A stretch of 64,000 nucleotides of DNA from Chondrus crispus (Eukaryota; Rhodophyta; Florideophyceae; Gigartinales; Gigartinaceae). Both the position numbers and the translations under genes were made by a program. Below the pieces are notes generated by a model, which had not been told where the DNA came from, did not search any database, and was given only the letters and a program-made list of their open reading frames with translations. The stretch lies in the NCBI RefSeq assembly GCF_000350225.1, contig NW_005178965.1:1-64000 (forward strand). The letters run 5' to 3'. Each line of letters opens with the position of its first letter. The stretch's first letter is position 1. This document shows, one piece after another, positions 39,757-48,935 of the stretch.

Positions 39757-42700
39757 ATGGTAACGACACGCCGGTCGAACTATCCAAGCCGACCTGGACG
39801 AACGTATTACCAACGACGTGGTGTCCACGAGACGACCCAGAAGCAAGAAGAAGGCAGAATGGCATCAGACGGCGAAGAAGCCGTCAGGGCCGTGACGGTA
39901 TTTGCACCAATTTCTCATCCGATGTTGAAATCCGTCGATCCGGTTGCAGTATCGACTTTCATCCCCGAGAGACAGCGGTACGAACGACAAGTCGCAGAAA
40001 AAAGTACGGAGCTGCCTACGTTAACGGCAGCCTCCTATACTGTGTCACTAGACGCGGGATTACTGGCAACGTTGGTGTTCCTCGGAAAGTTTGACGAGAT
40101 CGCACCTAACGTAGAGGCCGATGATCTCACGTCCAAGGACATTAAAACCTACATAAATGGACTGGTAACGGTACCAACGTCCGGATTTGATCCAAAGGTG
40201 GTAGAGAGAGCCCTCAAAGGGTTACGTGTCCCGATCACCATCGCTGATCCTGAAGCACGTATGCTTCATTACGTCAACGACTACTTCCAAAGGTTAGACG
40301 CGGTTGGATATGGAGAATTTCGCGTGGAGAACCCTAAAAAGACATTCGAACTTCTATGTCAAAACATAGTCCCGTACGCACTGCGGGACACGGTAATACA
40401 ACGGGTGGAATACGATCCATCACTGAAGAGGAATGTGAAGATGTTCGTCAAGGAGCTCATATCGGAAGCAAAGGCGTGTGAGAAGTACGGGCAACGCAAG
40501 TCCGTACCAACCGCCCCAAAATCGAGTAACAAGCCGGAGAAGACGACGTCGTATTCTCGTCCGGTGCCCACGTCCAAGGTACCAGTATGCCTGTATCCAG
40601 CGCATAAGGCGAAGGGTTTACGACATAAGATAATGGACTGTTGTTCATGCCCTGATGACGAGAAGAAGAAGTTTCTCGATGCCCACCGTGAGGAGCTCAA
40701 GCGGAACCGAGGCGATAAGGTAGAACGTTCCGCCAAACGTGTCGCGAGGAAAAACAAAGTTACGCACAACGAGAGCAGCGTCATATTCGCATGTACGTAT
40801 GCCGGCCGTACTCGCGATTCTGTGACGGCGGACATCGGGGCCGACGTCAATCTGATGGGTAGCGACCTACTGGAGCGTATCGTGCGTGAGGGCGGTAACG
40901 TTGCCGTCCAGAATTTACCGAACCAACGCGTGTACAACGTGTCAGTACAAAACTCGGAAACATCTGAGCCGGTCAATATCGTATGTGGTAAGACGGCAGT
41001 GATGCCCATTGAATTGCACATACGGCATGGCACAACGTTAGTACTGCGAAACGTTCAGTGGATGGTAACGGAACAGACATGCACGGAGTCGTTACTCAGC
41101 AGGCCGGTTCTCCAGCGTATTGGTCTGAACGCCCAAGACATCCTCGCACGTGCGGCGGATCGTCTCGGTGGCGAAGTGGATGTCGCTGAGTTAGGCTTCA
41201 ACGATGGATCCATTCCTAGCCGCATCTCGCGCATCATCGAAGAAGGTGTCTTCCACTCAAACGGAGGGGTGGACGAATACGACAACGATTCCGAAAATTG
41301 GCTGGACTTCGGCGAAGACGAGACGGAAGAGAAGGACAGAGCAGTAAGAACGGCAATAAGTGAAGCTGTCGATAACGGTTTATCGGAGAAAGGAAGCTCC
41401 ACACTGGCCGGGATCCTCCAAGAGTTATCAGACGTCCTCCGGATACGCCTTGGAAAAGGACCACCGGCTGACGTACAGCCTATGATCATTGAGGTGAAGG
41501 ATGGAGCACGCCCAGTTCGGGCTGCACAACGTCGCTACCCACAGGCGAAACGTCAATTCCTCGAACGCGTCACAGGCAACTTGTTGGAATACGGATTCCT
41601 CAAACTGTCGACTGAGGCCGATTGGGTGGCGGCACCGCTCATAGTGCCTAAAGCACCACCGGCGAAATTCCGCTTGACAATTGACCTACGACCAGTCAAC
41701 TCGGCAACGAAGCCAATGACATGGCCGATGCCAAATATCGAGAGCGAGCTCGGAGACTTACGTGAATCCCGATTCTTTGCCGCTATCGACTTCGTGTCGG
41801 GGTACTGGCAACTACCGCTTGACGAAAGTTGTCAAGCGTACCATTCATTCATGACGACTCGGGCATGTGTCATGCCCACGAGAACGTTACAGGGAGCACG
41901 GAATAGCGCCGCAAACTTCCAAAGCCGAGTGGAACCGTGCTTCCATCACATGCGGCACGCACTCATTGCCTGGCTAGACGACTTCGCGATTCATGCACCA
42001 AACGAGGAGCAACTTCTGAAGGAACTACGTAAGTTTCTGACAACGTGGCGCGAACGTAATCTGAAGGTCTCTGTACGGAAGAGTACGTTCTTCACTCCAA
42101 CTTTGAAGTGGTGCGGACGTGTTGTCGACTCTGAAGGCGTGCGTCTCGACCCACGTAGGTTGTCTGGGCTAGTGGACGTATCTGCGCCTGAGAACGGTTC
42201 AGAGCTATGCGAATACGTGAATTGCGTAACGTGGATGCAAAATTGTATCCCGGACTTCGCAGAACGTATCGCGCCGCTTAGGAATCTACTCGAACAAGCA
42301 CACAAGCGTAGCGGCTCCCGTAAGAAGCGTTCAGTACAGAACTACACCGTCTCCTCTCTTGGTTGGGGGCGTGATCACATTGAAGCGTTCGATAAGCTTC
42401 AAGAACAACTCCGAACGGCGGTGAAGCTGTCTCATCGTGATCCGGAGAAAGAAATGTGCGTATACACGGATGCCAGCGAGCGGTACTGGGCCGGCGTCGT
42501 AACGCAAGGTGTTCCCAGTGACTTGGAGAAAGACGTTATCGATCAGCGCCACGAGCCCCTCGCCTTCCTAAGTGGCGAGTGTACGGGGCCAGAAGTGGCG
42601 TGGACCACGTACGAGAAGGAGGGGTATGCGATAAGGCAAACTTTCCAGCGCCTGGACTACCTCCTTCTATGCGAAGACACACGAGTGTTCACCGATCACA

Positions 42701-44478
42701 GAAATCTTCTGTTCTGTTACGCGCCGGTCGCGTTAGAACCTTCGCTTGCACGACACAAGATAGTCAAGGTCTTACGGTGGGCTGTGTTTCTCTCCCAGTT
42801 CCAGTACCGCATTGAGCACATCGATGGGACGAGCAACATCATGGCCGATATCATGACCAGATGGATGCGTGGCTACCGCGGAAAACGAGCCGCGATAAGA
42901 CGCGTGACGTATAGACTCCTCGAGAACTCTATAGTGCCGTCGCCAGAGTCAGACGTATTCAAATGGCCAGACCTTAAGCAGATTATGGCTACTCAAGAAA
43001 AGCACTCCGCTAAACTACCGAACGGTGCAAAACGTGTAGGCACCGCACCCTGGACAATAGACGAACGTGTCTGGATCCCGGACGAAGCAGACGACTTGCA
43101 ATTACGCCTGCTTGTCGTCGCACACTGCGGACTCGGTGGCCATCGTGGCACGGACGCAACGTCCAGCAAGACACTCGAAGAGTTTACGTGGAATACATTG
43201 AAAGAGGACTCACGTGAGTTCGTCGCGGATTGCATCCATTGTCTCATGGCCAAGTCTGGCCACAACATACCACGCCCAATGGCAGAAACGTTACATGCGA
43301 CGAACCCGAACGAAGTCGTCCACTTTGACTTTTTATACATGGGACCGTGTCACGACGATTACCGATACGTATTGGTGATCAAGGATGATCTTTCAAGCTA
43401 TGTATGGCTGCGTAAGGCCGTAGCCACAGATGCAGCGACAGCAGCTACGGAGTTGTCAGCATGGATCCGTACGTTCAGTTCCATGCACGTATGGGTGAGC
43501 GACCAAGGATCTCATTTCAAGAACACCGTGATGGAACTGCTTGCATCTGACTACCGTATACGTCACCGTTTTACCGTCGCCTACTCGCTGTGGGCCAACG
43601 GCACGGTCGAAGTAGTGAACAAGCACGTAATGGCAGCGTGCCGGGCGCTGACAACGGAGCTGCGCCTTGGACCACACGACTGGCCTGACGTACTAGGCCT
43701 AATTCAAAACGTCTTGAACGAGGCACCACTCGCACGGCTAGGTAAACGTGGCGACGGAACGTTCCGTTGCCCGCTAGAAGTGATGACGGGCATTCGTCCA
43801 CGACGCGCGTTGACAATTGGGACAGAGCCAACGCCGGATAACGTCAAACGGATGACACTGGAACGTGTGCAAGCTGAGAAAGTCACACGCATCGATTTGT
43901 TACAGTCGTCTTTACTGGAAATGCATAAGCAAGTTGTGCGTGTAGTATCCAAAAATCGCGCTCGTCAGCTCCGCGCCCACAATCAAAAAACGAACGTCGT
44001 GCAGCCAAACTTTACCGTAGGAGATTGTGTGCTCGTACGTCGAGCACAAGACACGGGCCACAAGCTGAACTTTCGATGGCTCGGACCTAGGCGGATCACC
44101 AACGTAGTCAGTGACCTCGTCTACGACGTAACCAAGCTAGATGGGAAGTCTACTGAACGAGTCCACTGTGCCCGCATCAAGATGTATCGAGCTGCGGAGG
44201 AAAACACAACTGTACAGGAATCGCTGCTCGAGCTAGCAGAACGTACGGAGGCCAAGTACGAACTCGTGAAACGCTTTCATGACATCGGTGAGGACAAAGA
44301 CGGTCTTTTCTTACATGTCGAATGGGTCGGGCTACCCGACAAACGAGACAGGACGTGGAATCCAATTCAAGAACTACATGGGGACGTGCCTGACATGGTA
44401 ACGGAATTCCTCCGGAACGTACGTGGCCGCAAGAGACTCGTCACGATGGCCAAAGAGATCCTCTCTCTATCTTTTTAA
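39757..44478 (+). CDS. Gag-Pol polyprotein with C-terminal chromodomain
   Basis: A single 1573-residue frame. Gag covers residues 1 to about 330, with a zinc-binding segment CLYPAHKAKGLRHKIMDC from residue 278 and a basic stretch after it. The protease active site is D359 in TADIGADVNLMG. RT has RLTIDLRPVNSATKPM, FAAIDFVSGYWQLPL and the catalytic box W739-L-D-D742 (WLDD in place of YxDD). RNase H starts at VYTDAS (D905), with FTDHRNLLF later. Integrase has the zinc domain from H1123 (HCGLGGHRGTDA to CIHC) and catalytic D1191, D1249, E1285, with exactly 35 residues between the last two. A GPRR module precedes a chromodomain at about 1501-1553 (VEWVGLPDKRDRTWNP). There is no stop or frameshift, so gag and pol are made as one product. 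An alternative start is the ATG at 39859. Confidence 0.95.
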   Translation: MVTTRRSNYPSRPGRTYYQRRGVHETTQKQEEGRMASDGEEAVRAVTVFAPISHPMLKSVDPVAVSTFIPERQRYERQVAEKSTELPTLTAASYTVSLDAGLLATLVFLGKFDEIAPNVEADDLTSKDIKTYINGLVTVPTSGFDPKVVERALKGLRVPITIADPEARMLHYVNDYFQRLDAVGYGEFRVENPKKTFELLCQNIVPYALRDTVIQRVEYDPSLKRNVKMFVKELISEAKACEKYGQRKSVPTAPKSSNKPEKTTSYSRPVPTSKVPVCLYPAHKAKGLRHKIMDCCSCPDDEKKKFLDAHREELKRNRGDKVERSAKRVARKNKVTHNESSVIFACTYAGRTRDSVTADIGADVNLMGSDLLERIVREGGNVAVQNLPNQRVYNVSVQNSETSEPVNIVCGKTAVMPIELHIRHGTTLVLRNVQWMVTEQTCTESLLSRPVLQRIGLNAQDILARAADRLGGEVDVAELGFNDGSIPSRISRIIEEGVFHSNGGVDEYDNDSENWLDFGEDETEEKDRAVRTAISEAVDNGLSEKGSSTLAGILQELSDVLRIRLGKGPPADVQPMIIEVKDGARPVRAAQRRYPQAKRQFLERVTGNLLEYGFLKLSTEADWVAAPLIVPKAPPAKFRLTIDLRPVNSATKPMTWPMPNIESELGDLRESRFFAAIDFVSGYWQLPLDESCQAYHSFMTTRACVMPTRTLQGARNSAANFQSRVEPCFHHMRHALIAWLDDFAIHAPNEEQLLKELRKFLTTWRERNLKVSVRKSTFFTPTLKWCGRVVDSEGVRLDPRRLSGLVDVSAPENGSELCEYVNCVTWMQNCIPDFAERIAPLRNLLEQAHKRSGSRKKRSVQNYTVSSLGWGRDHIEAFDKLQEQLRTAVKLSHRDPEKEMCVYTDASERYWAGVVTQGVPSDLEKDVIDQRHEPLAFLSGECTGPEVAWTTYEKEGYAIRQTFQRLDYLLLCEDTRVFTDHRNLLFCYAPVALEPSLARHKIVKVLRWAVFLSQFQYRIEHIDGTSNIMADIMTRWMRGYRGKRAAIRRVTYRLLENSIVPSPESDVFKWPDLKQIMATQEKHSAKLPNGAKRVGTAPWTIDERVWIPDEADDLQLRLLVVAHCGLGGHRGTDATSSKTLEEFTWNTLKEDSREFVADCIHCLMAKSGHNIPRPMAETLHATNPNEVVHFDFLYMGPCHDDYRYVLVIKDDLSSYVWLRKAVATDAATAATELSAWIRTFSSMHVWVSDQGSHFKNTVMELLASDYRIRHRFTVAYSLWANGTVEVVNKHVMAACRALTTELRLGPHDWPDVLGLIQNVLNEAPLARLGKRGDGTFRCPLEVMTGIRPRRALTIGTEPTPDNVKRMTLERVQAEKVTRIDLLQSSLLEMHKQVVRVVSKNRARQLRAHNQKTNVVQPNFTVGDCVLVRRAQDTGHKLNFRWLGPRRITNVVSDLVYDVTKLDGKSTERVHCARIKMYRAAEENTTVQESLLELAERTEAKYELVKRFHDIGEDKDGLFLHVEWVGLPDKRDRTWNPIQELHGDVPDMVTEFLRNVRGRKRLVTMAKEILSLSF

Positions 44479-44499
44479 GCGTCTGCAATACGTGAACAC

Positions 44500-44512
44500 A
44501 CTTAAGGGGCGG
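44500..44512 (+). promoter_or_regulatory. Polypurine tract
   Basis: A purine run AAGGGGCGG directly precedes the 3' LTR; it would prime plus-strand DNA synthesis. Confidence 0.75.
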
Positions 44513-44941
44513 TGTAGACGCTCAGATCTCTTGTGAAACACGCGAACCCCGACTCATACAGTACACATGTAGATGAACAAGCTACGGTATCTGATTGGCC
44601 GCGCGCAGTATGATTGAGAAAGACAATTGGAGGATCAGGGGCGGTGCTCCTTGAGTATACCGCATGATCCGATTTGGTGTCAGTACCACCAGGTCCCTTT
44701 CGCTTCACCACCGCGGGTGCCATCCCTAGCATTTCGTCTCACGATTCCCTCATATGCTAGGAGAACAAAAAACAGCGAACTAAAGAACTAGCAGCTAACA
44801 GCTAACGAAAAAAGGCCTTTTCCCAGCCAAGTGACGTCCCCTTCAGATAACGTCCTACAGGGCTACATCCGCAGACCTCTATTTGCGCCTGTATCCCACA
44901 TTGCGTAGGCGTGCTCTGGCGTTTTCCCGTCGACGTCTCTA
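44513..44941 (+). repeat. 3' LTR of intact Ty3 element
   Basis: 429 bp, no difference from the 5' LTR found by eye. Confidence 0.93.
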
Positions 44942-45185
44942 TCAGTAAAATTGACATAGGGTTTGTGCTGCAGGAACGGTACCCTCCTTTACTCTCTAAT
45001 CCGACTCCCTTTAAACTAAGTACATCGGTCTCTGGCCGTCGTGGGTGACACGGTGTGCGTGCGTGATATGTGTTACGTGTGTACATGTATAGGTATTATC
45101 ACAGTGGATGGGACCGCCGCAGCGACTGCGTTGTTATAGGTATTACCACACTCCCCCGTCTCTGTGGCGCAATGCATCTTGTGAG

Positions 45186-45614
45186 CTATGCGGTGGGCGG
45201 GGGAGTGGGGCAGCAAACGTTTTGTTGCTCATGCAGTCTGACAAATGGTGCGGGTGTAAGAGGCTTGGTAAAGAGGTTGGCGAGCATGTCTGTTGTGGAT
45301 ACATGTTTGATTTCGATCGCTTTCTTTCTTTGGTGGGCAAGTAATAGTGGCGCAGGTGTATGAACTTTCTGCGCTTCGTTGGGCCGTTGTTTTTGGCAAC
45401 CCTTATTGCTGAACAGGTTGTCCATTCGAAACGGATTTGGTTCCGATGGGAACATTTCGATTTCTTGGATGAGACGTCGAATCCATGTGGTTTGCCGAGC
45501 TGCTGCAATGGCAGCAATGTATTCAGCTTCACATGTGCATAATGCTGATATCGATTGTTTCATCGAGCCCCAGCATATGGGCGTGCTATTGTACGCACTG
45601 TATTCTAGAATCAC
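45186..45614 (-). pseudogene. Copia RNase H remnant
   Basis: A minus-strand frame with ICWGSMKQSISALCTCEAEY, AARQTTWIRRLIQEI and later STTDMLANLFTKPLTP. This is the standard C-terminal RNase H segment of Ty1/copia pol (W-x-S-K-Q...S-x-x-E-A-E-Y...A-D...F-T-K). The middle is degraded, since the HxxD-type region is replaced by unrelated residues. No RT or LTR is attached. It differs in sequence from the copia element at 7.8-12.5 kb, so it is another lineage. Confidence 0.8.
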
Positions 45615-45837
45615 ATTGTAATTTTGCGGTCAATTTTAGGCAGGTCACACCAGTCGCGCTGCGAGTGACGCGAGGTCACTCATGCGACGACGGCGGGTGG
45701 AGGTACTTAACAGGACTCGCAACCTGCCTGCTACCGCGCTGACCACCCCGGCAGTCATTCGCTTCTCACGAAGCGATCTTCCCCGTGCACAAGAGCGCGG
45801 CGGCTGACACACTATCCCAAGGGTACCGCCCTCAGGG

Positions 45838-46914
45838 ATGAGCGAGCCACCTGTCGACTCACAAGGAGAAAGTACCACTCCTCCGACCTTCGCCTTCGAT
45901 GCCTCCACCGCGCCGCGCTTCAAGACCTCATCTCCGAAGGTGTCGTCGCCACGCTCGACGCGCAACAAGCAGCGCCACCCCAGCGCGCTGGAGGAGGGCA
46001 ATCCGGAGAGAGACCCGACCCCCCCCGCCGAGCCGAGCCCTGCGGGCGCGCCAGCGGCCGCCGAAGCTGCCAAGATCGCCGATCCGTCTGAGGCGGCGGC
46101 CGCAGAGGGCCTCCAAGATCCCGCCAACAAACCGGCAGAGGACGGCAGCGGCGAAGAGGACTACTCCGACGAAGGGGAGGAGTCCGACGAAGAAGAAGAC
46201 AACTTCGGGGGAAACCAACTGGCCGTCTTCACAAAGCGCTGGCACGAGCGCCATCGCAGTGCACAGATTGCACTACGGTTTGAAGTCCCCGCTCGCTTCC
46301 GAGCGATCTGTCCCGTTGGGTTCGAGCCCGACTCTGTCGAACACTTTCGCAACTTCGGTCCCGGAAGTGGCGCGTCAGAGGGAAGAGCAGGAGAAGCATC
46401 TAGCCTCCATGATACAGCTGCCCATACCTGCATCGTCAACAATAGCCTCTCAGAGGCACTCGGAGCACTTGCTGCTCACCCGTCAGTATCGGACGACATC
46501 CAAGGACCGTTCGTTGAGATACTTCAAAGCTTCTCGGACGCACAAGTCTCCATCCACGGCGTGTACGAGCTTGTCGCCGCTCGCTACGAAGTCCTGTGTG
46601 GAAGACAAGGAGCCTCTGGAATCGCCGATCCGGACCTCCTTGAGGCCTTTATCGATCCACCCGCTGCCTACAGTTCAATTGGCCGGGTCGCCTATCGGCA
46701 GCAACAGTTTCAGGCGGTCCGCTCCGCTGCGCAACGCGCTGGCAAGAAGGCTGCTACAAGGAACTCTGAGCGTCCCCCGAAGCCTCGCCGTAGCCTTTCG
46801 TCAGGTGGCCGGGGAACGCCGTCCGCCCCCAGTTCCCTTACTCCGCCCCCAGCCGCTGCTGGAGGAGGACGAGGAAGGGGTAGAGGGAGAGGGAGAGGAC
46901 GCGGCAGAGGTTGA
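45838..46914 (+). CDS. Gag-like protein of the DIRS-like element
   Basis: A 358-residue frame from the ATG at 45838. Residues 1-120 are Pro, Ala, Glu and Ser-rich with an acidic run near residue 105-120 (EGEESDEEEDNF). Residues 125-290 form a helical domain (NQLAVFTKRWHERHRSA, VYELVAARYEVLCGR). The C-terminus is a glycine-arginine repeat, an RGG-type RNA-binding tail of the kind common in retroelement Gag proteins. It ends in a run of stop codons (next entry). The overlapping longer Arg-rich frame on the same strand is a GC-driven shadow. Intact as far as can be seen. Confidence 0.7.
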   Translation: MSEPPVDSQGESTTPPTFAFDASTAPRFKTSSPKVSSPRSTRNKQRHPSALEEGNPERDPTPPAEPSPAGAPAAAEAAKIADPSEAAAAEGLQDPANKPAEDGSGEEDYSDEGEESDEEEDNFGGNQLAVFTKRWHERHRSAQIALRFEVPARFRAICPVGFEPDSVEHFRNFGPGSGASEGRAGEASSLHDTAAHTCIVNNSLSEALGALAAHPSVSDDIQGPFVEILQSFSDAQVSIHGVYELVAARYEVLCGRQGASGIADPDLLEAFIDPPAAYSSIGRVAYRQQQFQAVRSAAQRAGKKAATRNSERPPKPRRSLSSGGRGTPSAPSSLTPPPAAAGGGRGRGRGRGRGRGRG

Positions 46915-46940
46915 TAATAATAATAATGCTTCCGGCATTA
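46912..46940 (+). promoter_or_regulatory. Five consecutive in-frame stops and hairpin between gag and RT
   Basis: The gag frame ends TGA TAA TAA TAA TAA (46912-46926). A hairpin with stem TAATGC (46924-46929)/GCATTA (46935-46940) and loop TTCCG overlaps its end. The RT frame opens at 46950 right after its own TAA. The arrangement excludes read-through and may relate to re-initiation. Confidence 0.5.
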
Positions 46941-46949
46941 CTACCGTAA

Positions 46950-47804
46950 CTGGGGGGCTCCTACAAGGTTTGGGAGGAGATCGGGGCTACACCGTGGCTG
47001 GTTCGGCAGCTGGGCTTCGGTCTACAGCTTCCCTGGAAGCTCCCTCCACGCTTCCAGCGGACTCGAGCCTACAAGCTCGAGCCGGCACACAGAAGCTTGG
47101 CCAGCAAGGAAGTGGGTCGATGGCTGGAGCTGGGATTTGCGTGTCGCGCAACCGCCAAGGAGCGGAGAAGGGTAATCCGTCAAGGCAGTGTCTCACCGGG
47201 TTTCGTAACAAGCAGCGCCGGAAAGCTCCGGCTGGTGATCCACTACTCCGAGGTGAACGAATGCCTGGAGGATCGAACGTTCCGGATGGACCAGCTGGGG
47301 GACCTGGCCGCTGTTTTAAACCCGGGAGACGCGCTCTGCAAGGCGGATGTAAGCGATGCGTACTACCATCTGCGAATCCGCCGCTGCGACCGCGAACGCC
47401 TCGCCTTCATGGTAGAGGGGGTCGTCTACTTGCCGCTCTGTCTAAACTGTGGACTGGCGGTCGCTCCCTGGTTCTTTACCAAGGCGATGACGCCCTTCGT
47501 CGCGCATCTGCGGGCAAGAGGACACCGCGTCTTCGCCTACTTGGACGACTTTTTCGGCACCCCGAAAAGCACCTCTCCTCGTGGCGGCGGCGCAACCGTG
47601 GACGACACAAGACTTCTCGGCGAGGAGATGCAGCTGCTGTTCCGCAGACTCGGGCTGCTATTGCACCCGGGAAAGTGCGACTTTTCGGGGGGCACGCGGT
47701 TGGAGATTCTCGGCATCCTCGTCGACACCGAGAAAGCCCTTTTCCTCCTCAGTGCCAAGAAGTTGGCCAAGATAGAGGTGGGCGCGCGCAGGCTCCTACG
47801 TTAG
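46950..47804 (+). CDS. Reverse transcriptase of the DIRS-like element
   Basis: Open from 46950 to the TAG/TAA at 47802-47804, 284 codons without a convincing ATG at the start; the first possible alternative start is the TTG at 47097. The sequence VWEEIGATPWLVRQLGFGL then GRWLELGFA begins the palm region. The core blocks are KLRLVIHYSEVNECL, KADVSDAYYHLRI, LPLCLNCGLAVAPWFFTKAM and the catalytic AYLDDFFG near 47540. LHPGKCDFS and LEILGILVDTEKALF follow. This order is that of DIRS-type RTs. How translation starts is unclear, by internal initiation or coupling to gag. Confidence 0.8.
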   Translation: MGGSYKVWEEIGATPWLVRQLGFGLQLPWKLPPRFQRTRAYKLEPAHRSLASKEVGRWLELGFACRATAKERRRVIRQGSVSPGFVTSSAGKLRLVIHYSEVNECLEDRTFRMDQLGDLAAVLNPGDALCKADVSDAYYHLRIRRCDRERLAFMVEGVVYLPLCLNCGLAVAPWFFTKAMTPFVAHLRARGHRVFAYLDDFFGTPKSTSPRGGGATVDDTRLLGEEMQLLFRRLGLLLHPGKCDFSGGTRLEILGILVDTEKALFLLSAKKLAKIEVGARRLLR

Positions 47805-47825
47805 GCGGCACAGCACCGTCGCCAC

Positions 47826-48935
47826 GTGCGCGTCACGGACATCAGGCGCTTCGCCGGCCTTGGAAACTCTGTGACGCCGGCCGTTGTCGACAGCCGACTG
47901 CGGCTGCGCGAGCTCTTCAACTCCAGCAAGGCGCCCACGGCGTCACATCACGGTCACGCGTCACATATTTCACGCGTGACGTCATGCGTGACGAGCCAAT
48001 CAGAGGGCTCTATTACGCGTCGCCTCACTTCAGATGTCACCTCCGAGAAGGACCTGCGTCACGCGAGAGGAAGCAGGCGGCTGTCGCACGCTGCTATGCG
48101 CGATCTGCAGTGGTGGGCGCGGCTCAGCGAGAACCTATTCATTGGCCGCGCCCTGTGGCCCAAGATAGATGCCGTGGTTTTTACCGACGCGAGCATGTCG
48201 GGTTGTGGCGCGGCTTGGAATGGTCAAGTGCCCTCAGCCGGCTTCTTCGACGCAGAGCAAGAGGGCGCGCACATCAACGAGCTGGAACTCCTTGCGGCCC
48301 TCTACGCTCTGCGCAGTTTCGTGAAGCACGCCCGCCACCGCGCGGTCGAGCTCGTTACTGACTCAAAGGTGACCATGCACATCGTCCGAAATATGACCTC
48401 ACGCTCACCCCGCCTCCTTGCACGCCTTCGGGAGCTCGGCGCCCTTTTGCGAGGCAGAAGGCGTTTCTCTATCAACGCGCCACATCCCTTCGGTCTTCAA
48501 TGCATGGGCCGACAGGCTGTCGCGGCGGCGCGACAGTCACGAATGGACTCTGCCGACCTCCGCCGTGCAGATTCTGGAACGCCACTACGCGCGACGGCTC
48601 CTCACGTGGGACGGGCACGAGCTTCCGTCACACGTCGCCCCTTACCACGAACCGCTTGTCCTCCCGCGTCCGGCGCTACTGCCGGTCTGGGCTCGTTTCA
48701 TGCAACGACTGGGTCGGGGCGTTCTCGTGGCATCTGCGTGACGGGGTCAGAGCTGGTACGCGAACGCTGTGGCCGCGGGGGCGCAGGTACGCGACTTGCC
48801 GCACGTGCTGACGCCCCCCTGGCCGACAATCGTAATTCACTACACGCCGCCGCACGACTGCGCTGGGAGAGAGAGGGGACTCGTGCCGCGATCCCAATGC
48901 TACCTAACGCGACAGGGACCGGAACAGCGGCGCTC
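47826..48935 (+). pseudogene. RNase H of the DIRS-like element, frameshifted
   Basis: VVFTDASMSGCGAAW near 48180 (first Asp), NELELLAALYALRSF (Glu) and VELVTDSKVTMHIVRN (second Asp) are RNase H motifs. Near 48430 the conserved sequence moves to another frame, with RHIPSVFNAWADRLSRRRDS and EWTLPTSAVQIL. This is the typical end of DIRS RNase H (N-x-x-A-D-x-L-S-R). It returns to the original frame near 48870. At least two frameshifts therefore break it. A cluster of TGACG motifs lies in its first part. Confidence 0.75.
47941..48000 (+). promoter_or_regulatory. Cluster of TGACG/CGTCA motifs with a CCAAT box
   Basis: CGTCA at 47941 and 47959, TGACGTCA at 47977-47984, TGACG at 47989 and CCAAT at 47996, all inside the RT-RNase H linker. 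Palindromic TGACGTCA is the binding site of CREB/ATF-type bZIP factors. It could be an internal promoter; coincidence in GC-rich sequence is possible. Confidence 0.3.

Larger units (their letters stand above)
39288..44941 (+). mobile_element. Complete, apparently intact Ty3/chromodomain LTR retrotransposon
   Basis: Two 429-bp LTRs (39288-39716, 44513-44941) show no difference by eye. A 4-bp target duplication TCAG (39284-39287, 44942-44945), a polypurine tract and one uninterrupted gag-pol frame are present. These features indicate very recent insertion and probable activity. It landed in the unidentified minus-strand gene described above. Confidence 0.95.

Noticed and set aside
45899..48361. 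An 820-codon plus-strand frame rich in Arg and Pro
   Set aside because: It overlaps gag, RT and RNase H of the DIRS-like element in a different register and has low-complexity shadow composition of GC-rich DNA.
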